Source of the DNA: Sphagnum magellanicum
Taxonomy: Eukaryota; Streptophyta; Sphagnopsida; Sphagnales; Sphagnaceae
NCBI GenBank assembly: GCA_021904315.1
Contig: CM038924.1
Span: forward strand, 16,311,551-16,375,550
Reading direction: 5' to 3'
Length of the DNA: 64,000 bases
Part shown: piece after piece, positions 24,371 through 36,464 of the stretch
Position numbering within the stretch: position 1 is the stretch's first letter
How the letters are laid out: every line of letters starts with the position of its first letter
Translations under genes and position numbers: made by a program
The notes under the pieces: model-generated
What the model saw: only the letters and a program-made list of their open reading frames with translations
What the model was told of the DNA's origin: nothing
Database searches by the model: none

Positions 24371-25680
24371 AGTACCAGGAAATATTGAACATGTACCTAG
24401 ATGTTACTTAGGATAAGTTGTAGGTTAATAAGTACTTCAATACAAGAATTGTGTGATGAAAATTTTGTAGCATGCTTCGAGGTAAAAGCAAGCTATGGTG
24501 ACTTCTTTTTGAATTTCTTTGGGTCTAGTATTATCCTACTACACCCTTGGCACCTTTGACACTAATTACATTATTTTTAGAAATGTTTTAAAATTTTAAA
24601 AATTAAATAACAAAAAAGTGTGAATGAAAATATTGATGAATATTATTCAAATATTTTCAAAATAAAAACTTCAAAATTAATTAAATATTTGACAAACATG
24701 TGTTGAAGTTGCCAAGGTACTATTATGGTACAATATATGTAAGTGCCATTCAAATTGTTGGAAAGTATGACAAGTTAACACTGTGTGTCCTCTATTGTTA
24801 GAGGTGTCCAATCATTTGACGCTTCTTAAAGAAGCAATTATAGAGCTAGCACAAAAGTGTTTCTTTCTGGAATTTTGCTAACTAGTGAATTTTTCTTCCA
24901 AAGTGAAATTTAAATGACTTGTTTTTGAATTTTTTTTTAGAATTGCCAAATATTGAAACTTTTAATTAAAAAATTGTCAGCTTTTACATCCAAGTTCCCA
25001 TCCAGGAACTTTGTTTTTCTTTCTAGTGAAGTAGGTGGACTGGTGCTCATGCACAAGAAGGTTTAACCAAATTTGGCTACAATGTATCACAAAGGAACTT
25101 TAGTAGAATTTCTTTGGAACCATATTATTTTTCAAGGCAACATGCTACAAACCTTTCAAGTCTAAATCTTGTGATTTCAAAACAGAAATTCCTTGAATTA
25201 CTATGGTGACTTCGGCCCATTTTTCCCAAGAAAAGAAAGTCCTTTTGAATAAGTCACAGACCCCTTTTTTTTTTGGGTTTGCCCAGTGGTGAAAATTTGC
25301 TGGAAAAAAAACTTTGGTTCCCATATAAGGTAGCCAACAACATGAAAGGATGCAAGTTATTTAATGTTTTAATATTTCATTTTAATCAAAAATTGGCTAA
25401 ATTGTTTTATGGATGATGGCAGCTCAAGCTAAGTATTTGCAAAACTGGACAGAAGAACCCATCAGCCGCCAAGGATGAAACAACACCCACGAGCACACCA
25501 CCGCAATTGAAACAGCTGGCCAGCAATGGACTAGAGAAGATGACCACCTAATTAACCACACTCCATTAACTTAGAAACTGCACTGTCCTCCTTTTGTACC
25601 ATGGTGGTTAGGAGCACCAAGATTCTATAGATAATAGCTTCACAATATGTTTTATTTCACATTCATCCGAAAACACTTAA
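24371..25680. other. Intergenic sequence
   Basis: No recognised gene. Near 25420-25560 the text becomes less AT-rich, but no convincing frame is visible. Confidence 0.35.
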
Positions 25681-25926
25681 CAACAACAGAAACCAACGAA
25701 TAGAAAGCAACACAAAGAGCATCTATGGTCACTCTTATACACCATAGAACGCTATTAGTTAAGAACAGCAGAAACCAACGAATAGAACCCATCACAAAGA
25801 GCATCAATGGTCACTCTTATACACCGTTGAGCTCTCTTAGTTAACAACAACAGAAACCAACGAATAGAAAGCAACACAAAGAGTATTTATGGCCACTCTC
25901 ATACGCCATTGAACGCTATTAGGTAA
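25681..25926 (+). repeat. 82-bp tandem repeat, three units
   Basis: Three head-to-tail units of 82 bases start near 25681, 25763 and 25845. Each contains agaaaccaacgaatagaa and tggtcactcttatacaccat or close variants. They lie about 170 bases beyond the stop codon of the phosphatase gene, in its 3' flank. Confidence 0.8.
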
Positions 25927-26094
25927 TGCAAGGTTAATTGTCGCTTTGGCAGTCACGATTCCCGAGCTATCAACACTGCCCTCCACATTGGACGTCCACC
26001 AACTCCAGGCCCTGGGGTGTTACGTTTGTTGGCAAAGTGCCGCAATGTGCACCTGAAATTCTTTCGTAGCAGAGTGCACATATGAAGCCTACGA

Positions 26095-27228
26095 CTAGGC
26101 GTTACGAACTCGTCGTAGCTGCGTCACATATCGTTGAATTAGGTCTCTCTGGACAGCTGTAAGATCACCATCGTTAGGTCGTCCAAGAATTTTGTCAGTA
26201 ACTTCTTGAATAACATTTTCGAACGGGTGAGAGTTCTTTCTCGCGGTTTCGACACACTTCACCGCGTTCTGCAACTGGAATTGCACAAACTTTTTATTAG
26301 ATCGTCAGACATGCAATTAAAATCTCACGCGGAGTAAGGAGCACCTTCTTTTTGGTTCTTTTTCGGTTGCGAACCTATGAACTAGAGTACTTTGATATAC
26401 CTGTACCACAACTTACAAGTTATTCATAAAAATTGGTTGACATTGAAATTATATATGATATGCAACCTCTTCCCTGAGGAAGCAAGGGGAAGCAAGCGCA
26501 TGCATGCTTGACGTTTATACCATCAAGGTCTCACAATTAGATGACATACAAGAACACCAGGGACAGAATCAGTAATTGTAGCACCACGATAAAGAGATCA
26601 GTCGAAGACAGACATTGGCAAGGAGCATATATGCAGGTGCTAAATCTGAAACTCACACTCATGCCCGCAAACCAGAAGAGGTACGCAACGGCAACTGTGG
26701 GTGCCCGATAGTGACCTCTACAGCAATGTAAATACACCGTTTCTCCGTGTTCTCTTGCTCTTTCTTGTATGGCCCTATTGAGGATTCCTACTGCCTCAGG
26801 CAGGTTGTTACGCACAGATTTCTTGCTTCCATCTTGTATCTGACATCCAATATCCACAAGCTCAGTAACCAAGAGCCACGCAAAATCTGTCATCAAACCC
26901 AATAGCTGCATTCCAATCAAAGCAGTTACACATCTACATCATACATGATTCATCTGTGTAATTTAACTTGGAAGTGCTGTAGACTGTTCTGGAGAAAACT
27001 TACTGGTACCCGCTGGTACCAAATGCGGTCCCCAATCAAGGCACATTGCTCCGTTATTGCGTCGATGTCACCCCTGTCCCGTTCCTCACTCCGCTGCAAG
27101 TTCACAATTGCTCTTACACCATTTTTTTTATAAAGCTTCACAATGTCGAGGGCGTTCGATGGGTGTGACCCCACGATAAGCTGGTCATTAATTGCATCAA
27201 AATTCATATCTGCAAAGATTTCACCCAT
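26095..27228 (-). CDS. Dual-specificity phosphatase, SEX4/laforin-like, three exons
   Basis: Exons on the minus strand: 27228-27004 (75 codons, donor GTAAGT), 26839-26657 (61 codons, acceptor TGTCAG, donor GTGAGT) and 26274-26095 (59 codons plus TAG, acceptor TTCCAG); all junctions are phase 0. The product is about 195 residues. The N-terminal part (MNFDAINDQLIVGSHPSN, then IVNLQ) and the loop IQDGSKKSVRNNLP match the plan of plant phosphoglucan phosphatases. The active site HCCRGHYRAPT holds the CX5R motif, Cys114 and Arg120, with Asp78 as candidate general acid. Family members dephosphorylate starch, but this protein lacks a visible plastid transit peptide and carbohydrate-binding module, and its CX5R loop differs from the glucan-phosphatase form (CxAGxGR). 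The substrate is therefore open. The ATG follows an in-frame TGA. An upstream acceptor (26905) would add 22 residues in frame and is less likely by alignment. Confidence 0.82.
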
Positions 27229-27399
27229 GTTTCAGTATCCAGCTAAGCCACTGTACTTTCAACACTGATGACACTGGTATGATTCGATGATCGAGCTCTT
27301 CACAACAGCAATAATATATAGACGAGTTGAACACAACACTTGTTCCATCGTGACACTTGCCAAGTCCTGGACCGTGTCACTATCAGACTTCTCTCTAGT

Positions 27400-27744
27400 T
27401 TACGTACCGCCGGTATCCGCAGGTCCGAGGTTGACCTTCAAATCGCACCACGGGGCGGTATCGTTGCCTACAGCAACCAAGAAGAACTCCGAATCCTTCG
27501 AGCCATTCGGAGGAGGCCCCATGAAACGCAGTATGCCAGCGACGTCAGAGCCGTTTACGGTCAGAGTATACCGCGTGCTTTTGGTGTCGCTCCAGGTTCC
27601 CTCGTTCCAGTTGGTTTTCTCCACGACCTCAAAGGTGGAATCACCAGTGTCGACGTTCACACGGAGGTTTCGAGAAGAAGTATCGTCGCCACTCTCCTCA
27701 TCCTTGGAGACATACTCACTATTAGCTTCATGCAAAGAATCCAT
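27400..27744 (-). pseudogene. Fungal fruit-body-type lectin, 3'-truncated copy
   Basis: The 114-residue frame starts MDSLHEANSEYV and carries the first two thirds of the fruit-body lectin fold: FEVVEKTNWNEGTW, VNGSDVAGILRF, EFFLVAVG and WCDLKVNLGP. It then ends at TGGT and stop, where the intact paralogue continues for about 50 residues. Copy 2 has about 310 bases (near 51407-51716) that are missing here; the join at 27404-27412 has only one or two bases of shared sequence. The family binds T-antigen-type disaccharides and N-glycan cores in fungi. Without its C-terminal strands this product probably does not fold. The TATA box and leader are intact, so it may still be transcribed. Confidence 0.8.
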
Positions 27745-27912
27745 ATGGAAAATTCTGTGAACAAGAACGGATAACCTGAGTGCTACAAGGGAGGCAGATG
27801 CGGAGAGCGGAGTTCGCCGATTTCGGAAATCTACGAGGGAGTGAGACGCAAAGGGCAGGACGCGCTGAGCGATGAGAGCTGAGAATGGAGAAAACTGTTG
27901 GTGGGAGCGCGA

Positions 27913-27919
27913 ATATATA
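27913..27919 (-). promoter_or_regulatory. TATA box of truncated lectin copy
   Basis: TATATAT on the minus strand, about 170 bases before the ATG, in a GC-rich setting (CCCCGGGGCCTATATATTCGCGC on that strand). The same element stands at the same distance before the intact lectin. Confidence 0.65.
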
Positions 27920-28029
27920 GGCCCCGGGGAAGGAACGAATGACGGATCTGAATGGGTAGCAAATTCATTCTGCGGATGAATCTAAGATGAATTCATCAGC
28001 ACACGTTTTTCTTGTTAGTACATATTCGA

Positions 28030-28268
28030 TCAGCAGTGCATCCCGCGTGGCCGATCATGGGATCAGAGCAAGTACCGTTTTGTTCTACCGATTTTGTTTT
28101 GTACCACACTGGATGCATCCCGCTTGGCTCACGGGATCAGAGTCATCATCAGACCAGTCGTGTTCTTTTCTACCGATTTTGTTTTGTACCACACTGGATG
28201 CATCCCGCTTGGCTCACGGGATCAGAGTCATCATCAGACCAGTCGTGTTCTTTTCTACCGATTTTGAG
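28030..28268 (+). repeat. 85-bp promoter minisatellite, two full units plus a partial
   Basis: Units beginning tctaccgattttg start at 28084, 28169 and 28254 (last one partial), each with ccacactggatgcatcccgc and ggatcagagtcatcatcag. A diverged partial unit precedes them. The array sits about 290-520 bases upstream of the lectin ATG. Open frames across it on the plus strand arise from the repeat and are not genes. Confidence 0.85.
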
Positions 28269-28565
28269 ATGTAGATGCAGCAGTGGCAAATTCACAGTTG
28301 CAGAAATAGATGAAAATATCCTTCCTGTTGTGATGTCTCCTGAAGGTAGAAACGAAGAACGGCGAACCTCAAGGAAAACTACTGCGACTTGCTTTTAAGT
28401 TCGACCACGTGAATGAGATTTAGTTTGCTGAATTTTATGAAGTTAGCTGACTTCAACGACAGTAGTGTCCCGGACGCTCTGTCTTCGGGTTGCGGACAGC
28501 TGCAGGAAACTGCGCCGTGTACTGGTCGTCTCCCACCCAATGCTATTAAGTTGAACCTGTACTAC

Positions 28566-28581
28566 ACCCCCCCCCCCCCCC
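28566..28581 (+). repeat. Poly-C run
   Basis: An uninterrupted run of about 15 C, shorter in duplication copy 2 (near 52971-52980). Confidence 0.8.
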
Positions 28582-28669
28582 AACCCCTTCTCCTTGGGTG
28601 GGAAAAAGCTCTGTATTTGTACTCTAACATTTGAAAACAATTTAAAATTTTAGTTGCAGCTTCACTTTG

Positions 28670-31020
28670 AAAATGTGAGAAAGAGTTAAGAATAATGATA
28701 AAGGAGATGAAGGTTTATCCATTTAATAATGTCTTCTCACATCCTTCTTCTTAATTTCTCTCATATGTTCCCCTATGGTGTCCAATGGTTCATCATTATT
28801 ATTTATGTCAATCTCCAATTTGATTCTAAATTCATAACTTGATTATGAAACTAAAAGTATAATTTCTTTTGAAAATGCTACCCCTATTGTTAATAATGGA
28901 CTTTTGAAGGGACAACATATGGACTGGTTTTCTAATTGCAATGGTATAACATAAATGTATTCATAACAAATTTCAATTTAATTGATTTTCAGTGATTATG
29001 TATATGTTAAAAAATGAAATAAATAACATATATATAGGATCATTTTCTTGAAAACCTTAGCACATTTTTTTTTATGGAATTTAAAATGGTCAAAATTTAA
29101 CTTTATTTTCATAAGTTTTTGTGAGTTTCAAATTATTTTTTCTTTCAATTTTTTTGTTTTAAAAATGTTTGATTATGAAATATCTAAAAGGGCCATTATT
29201 CATATGGACTTTATAAAACACTTTTCCAAGTATTATGATTTAAAAAAAATTGCATCCATCAAAACATCTAACGCCATCATCATTTTATTTTAAGTTTAAA
29301 TATAAATATGAATCTTAAAAAATGCACGAACATGATTAATTTATGAATAATTATAATCATAAGTTATGATAAATAATTAACCATGTTTTTTAGCAAACTT
29401 TTATGGAATTCTATGGAGTGGAACATCTACCTAAAATGAACCACCATACCATGCATTCACCCCATATCTTATATGAAGTCCATATAAGATATTCCAAATA
29501 AAATTCATGCACAAAAATGCATGTATATAGGCACAAACAACAAACTAATCCATATTTTTCAACTTCAAAAGTTCATTACTGTATATTTTATGTAGATATG
29601 TCAAGTGCATTCACAGTAAAAGAAGCCAAGGACTACCTATACACGCATAACATCCTGCACCCCCATGATTTTGAAAAATGATTACATGAGGATTATAATA
29701 TCATGAAATCATTTTCAAAATGTTTGCATATTTATGAATTTTCATGAAAATGAATTTTGTGCAATTTCAATATGTTTCATTGGTCATGAAGTGTATGATA
29801 AAGCGTGGGCAATTTGATGTGTATAGGGTGTTAAAATTTTGAATGTCCTTCATTTTATGTAAAACCAAACTATTAATTTTGAAAAGTTGTGGATGACCAT
29901 ATATTGATGATTATAAGGGCGTGGTATCATTAAAAATTTGAATATATGTTTTATTTTAATTATCCATGATAATATTTTTTTATTGTTCAAATGTGCTTTT
30001 GATCATGAAAACCACATAATTTGAAAAACTTCCTCAAAGAAAAAACGTATATTTTGGTATAAGCAAGGCAAGGTTGCATTTTCATGAATATTGAATGTGT
30101 TATATAAGATTACTTGTTTTTTTTGTGAATATGTTCTGTTCCTTTTGGAATGATGTTAAAAAAAAGTATATTTGATAAATTTAATGTATAATGTATCATT
30201 GAAGGTTTGAAACACATAATATTTTTAAAATATTGACATGTTAACATGGACATGAAAAAGCACATGTTATTATTATGTTCATGTGGTTAATTTGAATAAT
30301 AATTATCTGAATTATGACATTACATATATTTTAAAAATGACCCACTTGAAACCATAAAATCTGGATAAATCTAGAGAATAAGCCATTCCCTGCACTCTAG
30401 TCCCCTCAAATATTATGGAAGGCCTGGATTAAGTAGTGGAATACAATTCCACACGTGTGAGGAACCATCAATGCACAAAAAGAAGGTATGTTGCCACCTC
30501 CAATTGCTCTTTCTTTGGCCTCTGGGACACCATGCATTATAAATTTCCAAGAGGTAAATGCACCACAATGTGACAACAAAAGTTTTCCTCCAGTTTTTAG
30601 AATGTACCCAATTCAAAAAAAAAAATGTTTATGTAAATTTTTATTGAGCTTGAAATTAAATGTCATAGTACCTTTACCATTCCCACATCTTCTTGCCGAT
30701 TTTTTTTCAAAATCTCTTCTTTCACTTCGGTGGTAGAAAACAATAAGAATTGACACTTTCAAAGACCTGGCCATGTACAGCTAGAATAACCGAAATGACC
30801 ACCTCCACTAGGTAGCTACAAAACTTCTAGAACTTCCAGCATTGTGTGCACCTAATTTTGAAAAAAATCAACATTTACTAAAAATGATTTAATTATTGCT
30901 GTAATGGTAAAGGTCCTACGGAACACTATTTTCATGTAAGGATGAGGTGTGCTGCACTAGTTTATGGAGCGATCTCTTCAGAGAAAAGGAGGTTCTAATC
31001 TAATGAAAAGAATTTTATTA
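28670..31020 (-). repeat. Dispersed repeat family A, long form (copy 3)
   Basis: Its two ends, read on the minus strand, match 3311-4080 and 4100-4240. The middle 28850-30240 is extra here. An 81-codon plus-strand frame (29048-29293) and a minus-strand frame near 30413-30616 have no recognised motif. This is the longest form of family A in the window, repeated almost unchanged at about 53070-55405. Confidence 0.6.
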
Positions 31021-34000
31021 TCTATCTGTTCATGTTTTTCAATAATGAATTTATTGAAATGTTGATTTGTGTAGAAGGATCTAACATTTGAAAAAGGCTG
31101 AGCAATGGGTGAAAATGGAGCTAGTTAACAATTTTTTGAAAACTTAAATCTCATTTGGGACAGGAGATCGTAAGAGTCATATGTTCATCAACTTTAGACT
31201 TGCATATTACATACATGCATGGGTGCCCGGAGGCATGGTGCCATCCACAGAGGATTATGATGTTATGAAGACATCCTATGCATGATAATAAGGTAATAAA
31301 GCAGGTGAATAATGCCATTATGTTATCATGGCATTAAAACAATGTTCGGCTCAAAACACTAGAGACTAGAATAGAATTGTTGGTGCACTCTGCAATTGTC
31401 ACAAAAGATTTCCAGGAGCTCATCTTTGCACACAGAGCAGCCTGCCCTTGGATGAGGCCAGCAGGTTTTAAAGGCGCATGGCTTAAAGACATGGCAATGG
31501 TTTGTTGATCATCCCCCAGGTTCTGTGAGTTTACTACGAGACTTTTGGTTTGGTTACAACTAGTCTGTTCATAGAAGTACTAGTTTGTTGTAGCCCCGAT
31601 CACCCGACCTTTTTTGAGAATCTGGTTTATGTGGAAGGTTTGACTTGTGATGTTCACATGGCTTCCCATACATAAGGTGCATTTTATTTTCTTGAAAGAA
31701 TGGTCACCATTGTGTTTTGATGCTAAATATCCCCCCACCCACCCAATTGAACACTGTCTGGTGCCTTTTCTGGGCCTAACAGTGCAACTCTGCAGAGAAC
31801 CATGTGGTTCTGCCTTAGGGTTTGAGTTTTTTCCATGTTACGTTCCCCGAATGCCCATAATATGTCATCCAAAATGTGCATAACATGGACCCAAAACGTG
31901 TTTAGGTATCACAAGGTAAAAACAAACAGGGCAAAGGGCAGACTGAGGGAAAAAATCACAGCAGTACTTTTGTATGCATTTGATTTCTTTGGCTGATTCA
32001 AGATTTTCCCATACAAGGCCATAAAGTTCAGCATTTTTAGTCACTTGGGGCAGATTGGAAATATTTTTTCTATTCTTGCCTCGACTCCTAGTGTAAAAAC
32101 CTTCAGGCTAATTTCAACTTTTGCATCAATAGGAATGCTGCATTTGAGTTGAACATTGGCCTTGACTCCTAGTGTAAAGTGGGCATTAGACTGGTGAGGG
32201 AACTTTCTACTTTGAATGAAATCAAATCCACCCTATGGTGAGGCACTGACCTGCCATGTAAACCTCATCATGAGACAAGGACTAAAATTCAAAAGGTATC
32301 GGCACAGTGGAGCAGTGCTTTTTTTTAGGAAATTTTGTTTGCAGCCAAAGTGGCTATCATCCATTGGAAGGTGTAGAAAAAGTGGCAGTCATCCCTGAGA
32401 AGATTTAGCCAAATCTGGCTAGAAAGCAAATATGAAATACAGATCTTTAATCATCCTTCTATATTTTGGCTACACATTGAAAACCAAGTATAGGAATCTG
32501 GTGACTTTTACTCCTTTTTTTTATTTATGGTGATTGAAAAATTCCAAAATTAATTTTTAAAATTTTGAAAAATTACTAATTAAAAAGGAGCACATATTGT
32601 AATATTGAATGAATTTTGAAAAAGAAAATGGGTATACCTTCTTTAACCTAAGTCTGAATCTAATTTTCAGTGTAATTTGAATTTTTTATTTTTATTGAAT
32701 TTACAATGAAAAAAATTACTCAAAATTCAATATCTCTCTCTCCCATCCTAGGTCAAAAAATAAATAAATTACATAATCACCTCCATATAAAGTAGAGTAT
32801 GGTATTGACCGGATTCTATCTTATAAGTAAAATTTGTGCTTTTGCAAAACCCACTTCAAAGTCTCTGCTAATTTACAGGAAAATTTCCCAAGTGCGTTGA
32901 ATTTATGATCATGGCAGCCAACTTCAACACTAGGCAGGCACCTTCAACTTCAAGTTTTTGTTGATTACAAAACCTGTTGGGAAGATTGCTTGTCTATAAT
33001 AAACAAAACACATGGGAGATGATTCGCTGAAAGACTGGGGGCCAGACCCAAGAATATAAATTCAGAAAAGATACACACACACACATTTGGGTTACAAGTT
33101 TAATGTCTTCCTGACAAGAACAACAGGGAGAAGGCAGCCCACCCCCAAGTGTTCAAAGTGTTGTTATTAGCATGTGCAAGTACACTCATGTACACTGCAT
33201 TTTTGCAGTTACCGACTAGCCAAATAATTTATTTTTCTTTACTTTGTCTGTTAAAAGCTTCTTTTCAAGAATGGCAGTAGTGCTTGTTGTCGCTGACCCG
33301 GGCCGTTACTGAAACACATGACCACTGTCAGTTTAGATGGCTGCGAAACAACAATTTTGTTGCTGATCACTGGAGATGACAAGTTAAGTTAGTGTTTTCT
33401 TCTGCTACTTGCTTGCTGGCTGGCTGGCTGGCTGGTTGCCCTTGTTTCTTGCTTGAGCATTGCTGTTGTAGCCAGTGTTATGATCATGGATATTGCGTAC
33501 CATTTACAACTATGAAGTTCTGAAGAAACTTATTACTTTCAGATTGCAGCCGCACCTGAGCCTGAGCTTGCTGCTGTGAACCATCAGTTAATCATGTCAA
33601 CCTTCCACCCCCATTACGAAAGTCATGTAATCAAGTGGTCAAAGCTCTCTGGCTATGACAATCAGCAACATGGGCTGAAGACATGTATATATATATATAC
33701 CTATATGTTTTTGAGAGAGGGGCAGGTGCGCTGGGGGGGAGTGCACCTGCACTACCTCCTACAACTACTACTGGTGGTGCGATCAGCTGGTGAGAACACC
33801 ATAGTGATCATGTGAAGTCGGGCAGAAAATGAATGTGTAATAAGCAAAAGTGTAAGAGATCTGACATCAATTACACCAGCTTGAACACACCCTGAACCCT
33901 ATTATTACTGCCCAACTTATAACACACAACACCACAGAGCACAAAGTACAGACTAATATATATATATATATATATATATTGTACTAACCCCTCAACTGAG

Positions 34001-35690
34001 TTAATATCTGGTTTCACCTTGGTCACTTATTGTGTAAAAAATAGGTCCTACATATAGGTAGATACGTAGGAAAATAGGTGCCAACTAAGTGAGCTGGTTG
34101 TTTATGCCAATGTTGTGAGGGTATCTGATTTGTAAGGTTAAAATCTGGGGTTCAAGTTCAAGTGCCTTGTGCCTTGAAACCAAGTTGACACTCTTTTGTT
34201 GAAACCAATGCAAGAACCAAACTGTGGAATTAGTCTTTTGCTAGATATGAAATTGAAATTGGACTCATGAAAAAACATTCTTGAATACAAAGTCAAAAAT
34301 TTTGAGGTAAGAAAGTTGTTTTTCTTTATAAAAAAGTTGATAAGTAGGCTCAAACTTATTATTAAATATTAATTTTTAATTAGTTATTGAACTTGGTACC
34401 TATATAGACCCATGTTTTAATTTGTTGTAAAACTTTGTAACCATACAATTTTTAGAATTGGGCAGTGTGTAGTGGGTACATGGAATCGAACTAGATTTTC
34501 CAATGAGGTGCGTAGGTTCTTCAATTTGAATTTTTTTTTGCTAGAACTAAAATCAAAGGGTTTTGAAATTGAAAAAACCGAGCTCAAAACCCCAACCCAC
34601 AACAAAACCTTCAAATAAATTTTACAATGTCAAAACAGAGAGCAACAACTCCCTTAAAAAGGGGGAAAAAACTGCCCAACAATGGTTTATACATCGGCAA
34701 CAGCTGCTTTTACTATCTACCTACTAATAACAACCTACTACCAGGTTAGGTAACTTAGAGAAAAAAAGAAGCAACTAAGCTATCCACCATGGTTTAGCTA
34801 GGGAATTGGAACCCAACAGAAAATTGTGTTTCCTAACCACTTGCCATCCATCCTTGGTTTTGCTAGGTCGGTTAACACACACATTCCAAAATCTTTTGTT
34901 TACATCACAAACTATTTGCATTACAATGTTATGAAACCTTTTTTTGTTAAAATAATCATTCATTAAAACCTTAAAAACTCCAAAAACCTCACATTAGAAA
35001 GTGAAAAACAACTTGAAAATGATGCGTTACAAATTAGCTTAAGAACAAACGGAAATCAACTTTGAAGGTTGAAAACAATCTAGTTAAAATCAAGAGATTG
35101 GGTGGAATTTTTTTTTAAATGCTTCATTGGAAACTCAAAAAAATAACTCACACACCCACCGCACACTTGTGCATTGGAAACTAGTATAGAATTGGGGATA
35201 TATGTTTTCAATGGGGTCAAAACTAATAACCTAATTATTACTTTGCATTAGCAAGTAAATTGTTTGTTATTCCATGTGCCCATTCGGTGGCTAATGGTTT
35301 ACATAATAGGTGGGGACTTATCATCAAATTTTAACCAACAAATGGTTGGTTGTTTGCTATTTGTTTTTTATCATGCATCATAGCTTCTAGATTATATGTT
35401 TGTTCTCTTAGTCAAACACTTTGTGAATAGGAATCTACATGGTATTAGAAATTGATTTCATTTAAATTTCAATTTCTTTTACACGTGTTTGTTGATATAT
35501 TAATGGAATTGAACAAGCTAAACAAAATATTCCAATTTGTCCATGTTGGTATTGAATAGATAGGAGGAAACCTAAACCTTTGCATCACAATTTTGACACA
35601 TTAATTTTTATTTCAAAGAAGTGAAGCATTTCAAAGAAGCTCCATGTTTCTTGAACTTTTTTTGGAAATGTTTGGTCTTTTTTGGTACAT
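31021..35690. other. Unassigned part of duplication copy 1
   Basis: No gene could be built. Small exon-like pieces exist, for example ELIFAHRAACPWMRPAGF after an acceptor at about 31404, and IAAAPEPELAAVNHQ after ttactttcag at about 33541. A (CTGG)n run lies near 33415-33435 and a (TA)n run at 33957-33980. These pieces are conserved in copy 2, as expected from recent duplication alone. Confidence 0.3.
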
Positions 35691-35692
35691 GG

Positions 35693-36300
35693 TGTATCCT
35701 CTTGTAGATGGGACATAAAAAGTTTATCTTCTTCATGATGGGTGCATTTGTGATCAATCTAATAATATTGAAAAATGTAAAGCAATTGGAATGAAATATG
35801 TTCAAAGAGTGATCAATTATTTGAATGAAAGGTTATTTAACCCTTTTATGTTCAATGCTTGTAAATTGTTCATCCCTCTCTTATATCCTACATATCCTAA
35901 TGATAAGACTTGTTCAATTGAACAATGGTTAAATAGATTATGTGGCAAGTTTCAAGTCCCCAATGATGAATGTGACAAATGTCAAATGAATGTTTTGAAA
36001 TGGTTGAAACCACGTGGAAGACAATACCCAAGAAGTTTTTATGGGTGGCAAGGGACTATGGAAACACTACTCTTGAGTGGTCAACAAATGAGCTTAGATT
36101 GCATGGGTTATGATAAAAAAATACGTATAATTCCTTCTAGCATCGTAATCTATGAGAGGAGTAGTTTTTCAAAACAAAACCTTATCAAAAAGTCATTTGC
36201 ATAATAAACTAAAGTTGGAGACTCTTAATGCATTGATGTGGATTTTAGTGGCAAATATTTTCATAGATGGTTTGATTGGGATGATGTCATGTTGGGATCT
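35693..36300 (+). pseudogene. hAT-family transposase C-terminal relic (copy 1)
   Basis: Plus-strand frames give CDQSNNIEKCKAIGMKYV, then LYPTYPNDKTCSIEQWLNRL, DKCQMNVLKWLK, and after a frameshift the hAT dimerisation signature IIPSSIVIYERSSFSKQN followed by SHLHNKLKLETLNALMW. The ER.FSKQN...LKLETLNALM pattern is that of hAT transposases, which cut and paste elements with 8-bp target duplications. A stop in front, a frameshift near 36010 (one A fewer than in copy 2) and another near 36188 make it dead. The N-terminal zinc finger and most catalytic residues are not visible. Confidence 0.75.
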
Positions 36301-36464
36301 CCACATAAACATATGTAATAAAGTTTGTAATTTTGACGATCGCTTAATATGGCTTTTCATTTGTTTGATTGTGATTGCACTCCTCGATGGTAATAAAGTT
36401 GGTTGTCTTTGTTGGAGCTTTAATGCATTTTTGAATATTGATCATTTTTTTATTAGAAATTCAT

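Noticed and set aside
24111-24392. Minus-strand frame of 93 codons
   Set aside because: It spans the 55-60-bp tandem repeat and its repeated LPQC / PLPQCH text derives from that.
26657-26905. Alternative phosphatase exon 2 starting at 26905
   Set aside because: It would add 22 hydrophobic residues between the RVP and IQD segments, where the related phosphatases have none; the acceptor at 26840 gives a gap-free fit.
27287-27774. Plus-strand frames of 144-157 codons over the lectin
   Set aside because: Antisense shadows of the lectin coding sequence, which carries the family motifs on the minus strand.
27987-28398. Overlapping open frames of 95-128 codons upstream of the truncated lectin
   Set aside because: They consist of translations of the 85-bp minisatellite in two frames and have no independent support.
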